Shown here one piece after another: positions 58,631-64,000 of a stretch of 64,000 nt of DNA. The notes under the pieces were generated by a model that ran no database searches, was not told where the DNA came from, and saw only the letters and a program-made list of their open reading frames with translations. The stretch is taken from NCBI GenBank assembly GCA_963921795.1, contig OY997647.1:66011237-66075236 (forward strand), in the 5' to 3' direction. Every line of letters starts with the position of its first letter. The stretch's first letter is position 1. This DNA is from Nannobrachium achirus. Taxonomy: Eukaryota > Chordata > Actinopteri > Myctophiformes > Myctophidae. The position numbers and the translations under genes were made by a program.

Positions 58631-59012
58631 TATAGGGGTGGGCACGGTAACCGCAATACCGCCGTTCCACGGTAATGTAACGCATACCGTGGTGTCCGGT
58701 TCCTTACCGCGGTAATATATATATATATATAAAAAAGCATCTCCCCCCAAATAATATATAGGCTATACAGAGCACGCAAGTGGAGCGGGGCTATTTTTTT
58801 TATTGAGAACGAATGAGTTCCCACCTTTTAATGCAAACCCCATTATACCTGGTTTTGGACCCGTTTTGACCATCTGTTGGAGTCTGTAGAACCAACCATG
58901 TGCTGTGCGATTCGGGACAATTTGGCCTCGGCTTCAATTAGTATTCAGGATACCGTCGGTAATGGAAAGACAAATATTGCTGTAGATGCATTTCAATACC
59001 GCCCCACCCCTA
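58631..59012. mobile_element. hAT MITE (TATAGGGGTGGGC ends)
   Basis: 382 bp. The ends TAGGGGTGGGCACGGTA and TACCGCCCCACCCCTA face each other. The flanks GCTGTGAC and GTTGTGAC differ by one base of eight. An inner ACCGCGGTAA palindrome and an AT run are present. Confidence 0.88.
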
Positions 59013-59331
59013 GTTGTGACATCACATTGTGAGATCACATTCCGTCCTTGTCCCTTGTATGCCCATATATAGAGATCCCTGATGTTATCAATATTAAGCC
59101 CATAGCTTGGAATGCCCATATATGGGCACATTGTGTGAGTCTATAACATAAGACATCTATGATGTCAGACGTCAGTCATATCCATATTTGGGAAAATATT
59201 TTGTCCTCATTTTGTCCAACTTGAACAACCAACCGCAAATGAATTCCGTCCTGTGCGAATTCCGTCCTTTTTGCCCTTATAGGCGTCTTACTGGTTTTAT
59301 ATTGTTTGTACAACAAAGCATATTTAAACAT

Positions 59332-59420
59332 GAGGGCATACCAAAATAAAAGAGGAAGAGAGGTAACATAAGTTACAGTAAATGTGAGGGCAGAACATAC
59401 CAAAATAAAAGAGGAAGAGG
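59332..59420. repeat. Local direct repeat
   Basis: TACCAAAATAAAAGAGGAAG occurs twice (about 59339 and 59398) after GAGGGCA. Confidence 0.8.
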
Positions 59421-59531
59421 CATAGGGATAAAAGAAAGACAACACTTCTCGTTTGTTCAGTGCGTTGTGAGGAGTCGGACCAGGGGCAACTACCTGCAAT
59501 ATGACTTAGACTTAGAGTCATTAATGTAGAC

Positions 59532-59813
59532 ATGGCTGAGGACGAGGACGAACCAGATTATGAAAACTTTGAGCTCCAAGAGCTGGACGATGACCGTGAT
59601 AACGGCTACGAGGAGGTTGGGACCAAGACTACGCCTACAGCTCAGGACACCGATTCCCAGAAGATACCAAATCAAGCCTGGGATGACAGAGTCATCTTAC
59701 CTCTATGTTTTGGGGTCCAAGAGTTAATGAAGCTCAGAATGCATCCTGATGTTGTAGATCGTCTATTTTCTGTTTTTATGTACAACATTGTTGTTCAACA
59801 AAGTATACAATAG
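59532..59813 (+). CDS. Candidate acidic first exon, unknown product
   Basis: An ATG preceded in frame by TGA (about 59508) opens a 93-codon frame. The first 53 residues are hydrophilic and very acidic (MAEDEDEPDYENF, QELDDDRDNGYEEV) with two Tyr-based motifs, YENF and YEEV, then a Thr/Gln-rich stretch and AWDDR. Such starts occur in cytosolic or membrane adaptor proteins, but I do not recognise the family. From about 59729 the frame runs into a decayed copy of the dispersed hairpin repeat (AGCTCAGAATGCATC, TTGTAGATCGTCTATTTT), so the C-terminal third is repeat-derived and the true exon, if any, ends earlier. No strong donor was found. Confidence 0.3.
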   Translation: MAEDEDEPDYENFELQELDDDRDNGYEEVGTKTTPTAQDTDSQKIPNQAWDDRVILPLCFGVQELMKLRMHPDVVDRLFSVFMYNIVVQQSIQ

Positions 59814-59829
59814 GCTTCATCAATTTATT

Positions 59830-60235
59830 TAATTAGATGCTAATTTAAAAATATATAAATATTCGATTAATGAATCAAATAATGGCTAAGAAAATAATCA
59901 ATCAAACCTAATGATAAGTAAAAATATATCTAAAAAAAGAAAAGAAAAGAAAATCCCTAAAAAAATATATTTTAACTCGCTATGGAGAAAAGTTTTTGTT
60001 CAAAATTTCAGCTTTTTCTTTTACACACCTCCAAAAACAAGAGTGTAGAGAAGGGTAATCTGGTGCTCAAAACAACAGAACAATTATCTGCACATTGTCC
60101 TCAAATGCAAGAAACTTGAATGGGACAACAATGTTTCAGTCATTAGTCATCAGTTTCATCAGTTTATCTTAGAGGTGAAGGTCTAATGAACCAAAATGAA
60201 AAACACACAACAACCATTTTAAATAGGGAAAATAG
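59830..60235. other. Unassigned AT-rich sequence
   Basis: Nothing recognised. Confidence 0.4.
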
Positions 60236-60275
60236 CTGATCTACAAGCTCACAACGTGTCACACGCCGTGATACT
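60236..60275. repeat. Dispersed hairpin, partial copy
   Basis: GCTGATCTACAAGCTCACAA with a reduced second arm. Confidence 0.7.
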
Positions 60276-60432
60276 TGTACATGGGATATTTTCAATATTT
60301 TGGAAATTTCATGAAATTATTAAACTTGACTTGTGGTTAAACAATTTTTTTTATTTTGCATTATAATATAAACAAATTACAGAATTATAAAAGTGCATTT
60401 TAACAGCTGTTTTATCAGTCAATAAAACAAAC

Positions 60433-60835
60433 TTGGACATCATCAGTGTTGTTTCCCGGAGTCACTGGGTGTTTCGAGTTTTGCAACCAACCCCCTCCTC
60501 CAGCCAGGCGACCCGACCGAGGCTGAACAGACCCCGACCTGTGTCCAAGTGTCTCTTGGGCTTAAAGGCTGTCCATGCTGTCTCTGAGCACCGAACCTTT
60601 CGTCAGAACTCGGAAAGGTCCTGTTCAGCTACCAAATGACGTCACTGAAAATTATTACCCGGAATTTGAGTTCGGAAAGCTGCACATCGGAAAGTCTCAA
60701 CTCTCAGACGAAAGGTTTAGTGGTCGGAGACAGTATCATAGTCACAGACAGGCTGATCCACAGCAGACCCACTGTACAGGTTGGCACTGTGGATCGCCTC
60801 CTGCGTCTGACCAGAAGTGACTTCTGTGCATTCTA
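60433..60835 (+). pseudogene. Orphan coding-like fragment, copy 2
   Basis: This GC-rich stretch contains the frame PEFEFGKLHIG then LSDERFSGRRQY (60649-60740), conserved with 24027-24116. Frames before and after switch repeatedly (MDIISVVSRSHWVF; TVQVGTVDRLLRLTRSD), each ending within 100 codons. Either a pseudogene with indels or several short exons. No family recognised. Confidence 0.3.
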
Positions 60836-60839
60836 GAGG

Positions 60840-61303
60840 TTATTCTGCATGTATTTGAATATGTGGCGCAACATTCTTTACTTGCCCTTAATTGGTGTAC
60901 CTTGGGCACAAAATGTAGATCACTGGAATAAACAAGAGATTAAACATGTATTTACAACAGCAACTGCAATATATTTTTAAACTAGAAACTGGATCACACA
61001 ATAATGTTACTGCAGTTGCTGAGTTCATACATGTTTGCTGTTAACTCTTAACAGCATTGCTATGTTAGATATACAGATGGATTTAGGTTATAGTTTTTTG
61101 TTATAACCAGCTAAAATGAATAGTTATAAACACAATCAAGAAAGATAAAGCATAGTTCAAAGTGACATGTGTAATGTTCTTACCAAAAACCCACCTTTTA
61201 GTTAAATTATACAATATTACGTATATTTGTTTGTTGTCGTTTTTGATTATAATGATTTTTACCCTGTTTTCGGGATTCTGTCAATGAATTCCTCCCTCTG
61301 TGC
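60840..61303. other. Unassigned AT-rich sequence
   Basis: Nothing recognised. Confidence 0.4.
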
Positions 61304-61516
61304 TGACTCACATAGTGCCTCCATACCACCCAGCCTATTAGGAGTGTGTTATTAAATTACTCACATAGTGCCTCCATACCACCCAGCCTATTAGGAGTGT
61401 GTTATTAAATTACTCACATAGTGCCTCCATACCACCCAGCCTATTAGGAGTGTGTTATTAAATGACTCACATAGTGCCTCCATACCACCCAGCCTATTAG
61501 GAGTGTGTTATTAAAT
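61304..61516. repeat. 4 x 53-bp minisatellite
   Basis: Units of ACTCACATAGTGCCTCC to GTGTGTTATTAAAT start at about 61305, 61358, 61411 and 61464, with almost no differences. Confidence 0.96.
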
Positions 61517-61795
61517 GTATATGCCTGGCAAGCTGATTGCACCATGAACTCAATAGACTCCGTGGTGAACTGTTACTTTATCCCTGCACCACCGGAGCTC
61601 ATGTATAAATAAAACAAATATTATACATCACTTTTTGTTTGTTGCTATGTAACATTTTGCCTTTTTGAGAGAAATGACAGCAAAGCTCTCCAGATTAAAT
61701 AAAAGTCTTTGAGGTGCACAGCTCGATGATGACACGAAAGTGAGGAAATAGCCAGCACACAATGAATGTCCTTTTCACATTATTTACCTCTCATG

Positions 61796-62478
61796 GACGG
61801 ATACCAGAACACTTGCCCCAAAACACACGCCTTGTAGTGGGAGAAATATGTAACAAAAAAAGGCAAATGTGTTCACTTCCGGCAGAAAGCGTGAAAATTT
61901 GCACCTAGGGGTATTTTTGTGCGCTGAATTCAAAAATTGACGGTCCCAAGCACTTTTCCCATGGGATCTGGTGGCTCTCATTCACTTACCATACTAGGGA
62001 AAAAAGACCCCCCAAAAAATCTTCTTCAAGTAGCATGTGAGGGGTCAAACTAGGTGTTTTTCGGGATTCTGAATCCATTGCAAGCATTTGTTTTGCACGG
62101 AAAACATTCCTTTCCGAGAAATGGACACAACAAAACTTTGAAAAGTGATGACTCATCACTAAACCATAGTTTGTGGGGTCCATTTCTTCCCCAAGGAATG
62201 TTTTTTGTGCAAAACAAATGCTTGGAATGGATTCAGAATCATGAAAACCCCCTAGATAGACCCCTCACATGCTACCTAAAGAAGATTTTTGGGGGGTCTT
62301 TTTTTCCTAACCATAACCCTATGGTAAGTGAATGAGAGAAAAGTGAATTTGAGAAAAGTGCTTGGGACCGTCAATTTTTGAATTCAGCGCACAAAAATAC
62401 CCCTAGGTGCAAATTTTCACGCTTTCTGCCGGAAGTGAACACCTTTTTCACATATTTCTCCCACTATTGGGCGTCTAT
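61796..62478. repeat. Long palindrome P3
   Basis: About 680 bp with outer arms such as GTGGGAGAAATATGT, CACTTCCGGCAGAAAG and AATTGACGGTCCCAAGC and their complements. The apex is AGTGATGACTCATCACT (TGACTCA at 62149-62155). The inner core resembles P1 and P2. The outer arms are unrelated to theirs. Confidence 0.9.
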
Positions 62479-62521
62479 CCGGTGGAACAGTCTCTGCCTG
62501 GTATTCCTAAATGTAACCTCT

Positions 62522-62796
62522 TTAAAGACCTAGTGAAATGAAAAATACGTTTTTCACACTTTTAGAGCTTATCCTTGGTAATCATATGGGCATTCCTAAC
62601 ACTGGATGCCAAAAATATAAAAAAAAACAATAAACCATTTTTGTATATTTTTATATCAAAGGTCCATAAAAGGAAAACAAACAGAAACGTGCTGCGTGAT
62701 GAAATAGACAGACTTTTTGAATATAAATGAACCTTTGATTACATTCACCTGTTTGATTTTAATTGCTGGTATTCCTCCAAACACAGCTGTTTTTAA
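62522..62796. mobile_element. TTAA-associated repeat fragment
   Basis: TTTAAAGACCTAGTGAAATG has the form of a common teleost TTAA-flanked repeat start. It is cut by the HEL-B fragment on the right. Confidence 0.45.
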
Positions 62797-63962
62797 TTAA
62801 GGCGAGCACACTCTAGATATTGTCATTATTTATTGTGGGCTCGCCTATAAGGCGAATCGATCTCCTCCTGGGATTTTCGCGTTACGCGCATGAAACTTTT
62901 TTCACATGAACTTTGGACCAATACGGTCAAACTTTTTTTAATAATTCAATCAATATTGCGGTTTTATGCTAATTATTCTTCATACATGCAAAGTTACACG
63001 TTCATGGCATTTGGCAAAGATGTGGAGGGTTAGTCAAAGTATCACTGAAACCAATTTTATTCCAATCGGCCAAAGGGGGGCGCTATACGAAGCGTTTGAA
63101 AATTCAAACTTCAAACGGGCATAAGTCATGACTCGTTTCGTTTGAAGACATGCAACTTGTTACACGCGTGCTTTGACTTGAGCGGAAGACATCTGTGTCT
63201 TTGTTAAGTAAGCTCCGCCCTTCGATTTTCCGCCATTTTGAGCAGTTTGTAAAACGCGTAAACCCGCTTTTATTCTGGAATTTTCGCTCCACGTGCACAA
63301 AACTTTTTTTACGTGAACTTTGGACCGATATCTAAAGATCTGTCAGATCGGATTTCTTTAAAATTGAAACATGCTTTTTAAAATAAATTCAATGAATATT
63401 GCAGTTTTATGCAAATTATTCTTCTGCCTCTAAATCATACATGCAAAGTAACATGTTCATGGCATTTGGCAAAGATGTAGAGTGTTAATCCAAATATCAC
63501 TAAAACCAATCTTACCCCAATTGGCCAAAGGGGGGCGCTATATCATTTTGAGCAGTTTGTGAAACGCTTAAACCCGTTAGGATTTTTTTTTTTTTATATG
63601 CCTTTGAAGTGCACACACACAAAACAATTATAATAATGAATATAGCTGCAAGCAGCGATAAAGTGGCCAAAGCCAAAAACACCTCAAATCATGAACACAG
63701 CCTGCAATGTGCGTGAAATCTTACAAGCACATTCCCAATAGGTCAAGGAACAGATACCACCCTTCTTACATTGGCCTGTTATAGCGCCACCAGCAGGTCA
63801 ACTTTTGCACAACACATTTTTGGAACAAAATGGACCAATCTTTGACGTCAGTAACGTCAAAGAGAGCACTGCCTGCGATCTTGACATTTTGTACTTTTAT
63901 AGCCATTGTTTTCTGGCTTGAAGCGAGCCCACAATTGTTTCGAAGGAACAATATTTTTCTAG
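62797..63962 (+). mobile_element. HEL-B solitary copy, internally deleted
   Basis: It starts with two successive 5' modules (GGCGAGCACACTCTAGATAT, then GTGGGCTCGCCTATAAGGCG), jumps into the body at TCTCCTCCTGGGATTTTCGC, and ends with the normal hairpin and CTAG at 63959-63962. It is closest to HEL-B monomer 1 (shared GTTAGGATTTTT and CAATGAATATTGC variants). It lies 39 kb from the array. Confidence 0.85.
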
Positions 63963-64000
63963 TTATAGGCTAAATGTAGTCCATGTATGGGCAACTGGCG

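Overview
This window is repeat-dominated DNA from a vertebrate, most likely a teleost fish. The evidence is the long TG/CA microsatellites, TTAGGG telomere-type tracts, hAT-type MITEs with CAGTGGTTCTCAA-like ends, a tRNA-derived SINE, non-LTR and BEL/Pao retroelement fossils, and rolling-circle (Helitron-like) repeats carrying the TATAGCGCCACC motif common in fish. The species cannot be named from the sequence. There is no complete, recognisable host gene in the 64 kb. The protein-level signals are broken transposon genes and three or four short candidate exons of unknown identity.

Layout. (1) 1-1317: a TG microsatellite, AT-rich palindromes, one hAT end and a degenerate TACTG satellite. (2) 1318-14481: a tandem array of a rolling-circle element, here called HEL-A, with twelve 3' ends of the form hairpin+CTAG spaced about 0.95 or 1.45 kb apart. 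It is interrupted at 12870-13267 by a second TACTG block ending in five TTAGGG repeats. (3) 14482-23804: a second array, HEL-B, with six monomers of 1.53-1.59 kb. Its first base follows the last CTAG of HEL-A directly. (4) 23805-25959: MITE debris and an orphan coding-like fragment. (5) 25960-40607: three tandem copies of a 3.5-kb composite repeat plus a partial fourth. Unit 2 carries a 447-bp retroposon with a 14-bp target duplication. Unit 3 is split by a 3.48-kb TTAA-duplicating element. Each unit holds two 600-bp palindromes. (6) 40608-49250: minisatellites, an inverted relative of the composite repeat's edge, a candidate 3' exon, a 590-bp foldback, a broken BEL/Pao integrase gene, a 5' fragment of a third rolling-circle family (HEL-C) and a TTAA MITE. 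(7) 49250-53525: microsatellites, two well-bounded hAT MITEs and a SINE. (8) 53527-57464: a direct duplication. One copy (A) gained a LINE fragment and the other (B) gained a complete HEL-C element, so each copy shows the other's empty site. (9) 57465-64000: a hAT 5' end with a BED-type zinc finger, another hAT MITE, an acidic candidate exon, a 4x53-bp minisatellite, a third long palindrome and a truncated HEL-B copy.

The main result is a common plan for HEL-A, HEL-B and HEL-C. A short motif X lies at the 5' end and folds onto its complement a few bases downstream. The complement of X appears once more near the 3' end, followed by a second hairpin and then CTAG. For HEL-C the paralogous empty site shows insertion into a run of T without target-site duplication. 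These are hallmarks of Helentron/Helitron2-type elements, with asymmetric terminal inverted repeats and T-T targets. All copies here are non-autonomous: no Rep/helicase coding sequence is present. Short open frames in the arrays are by-products of the repeats and are not annotated as genes.
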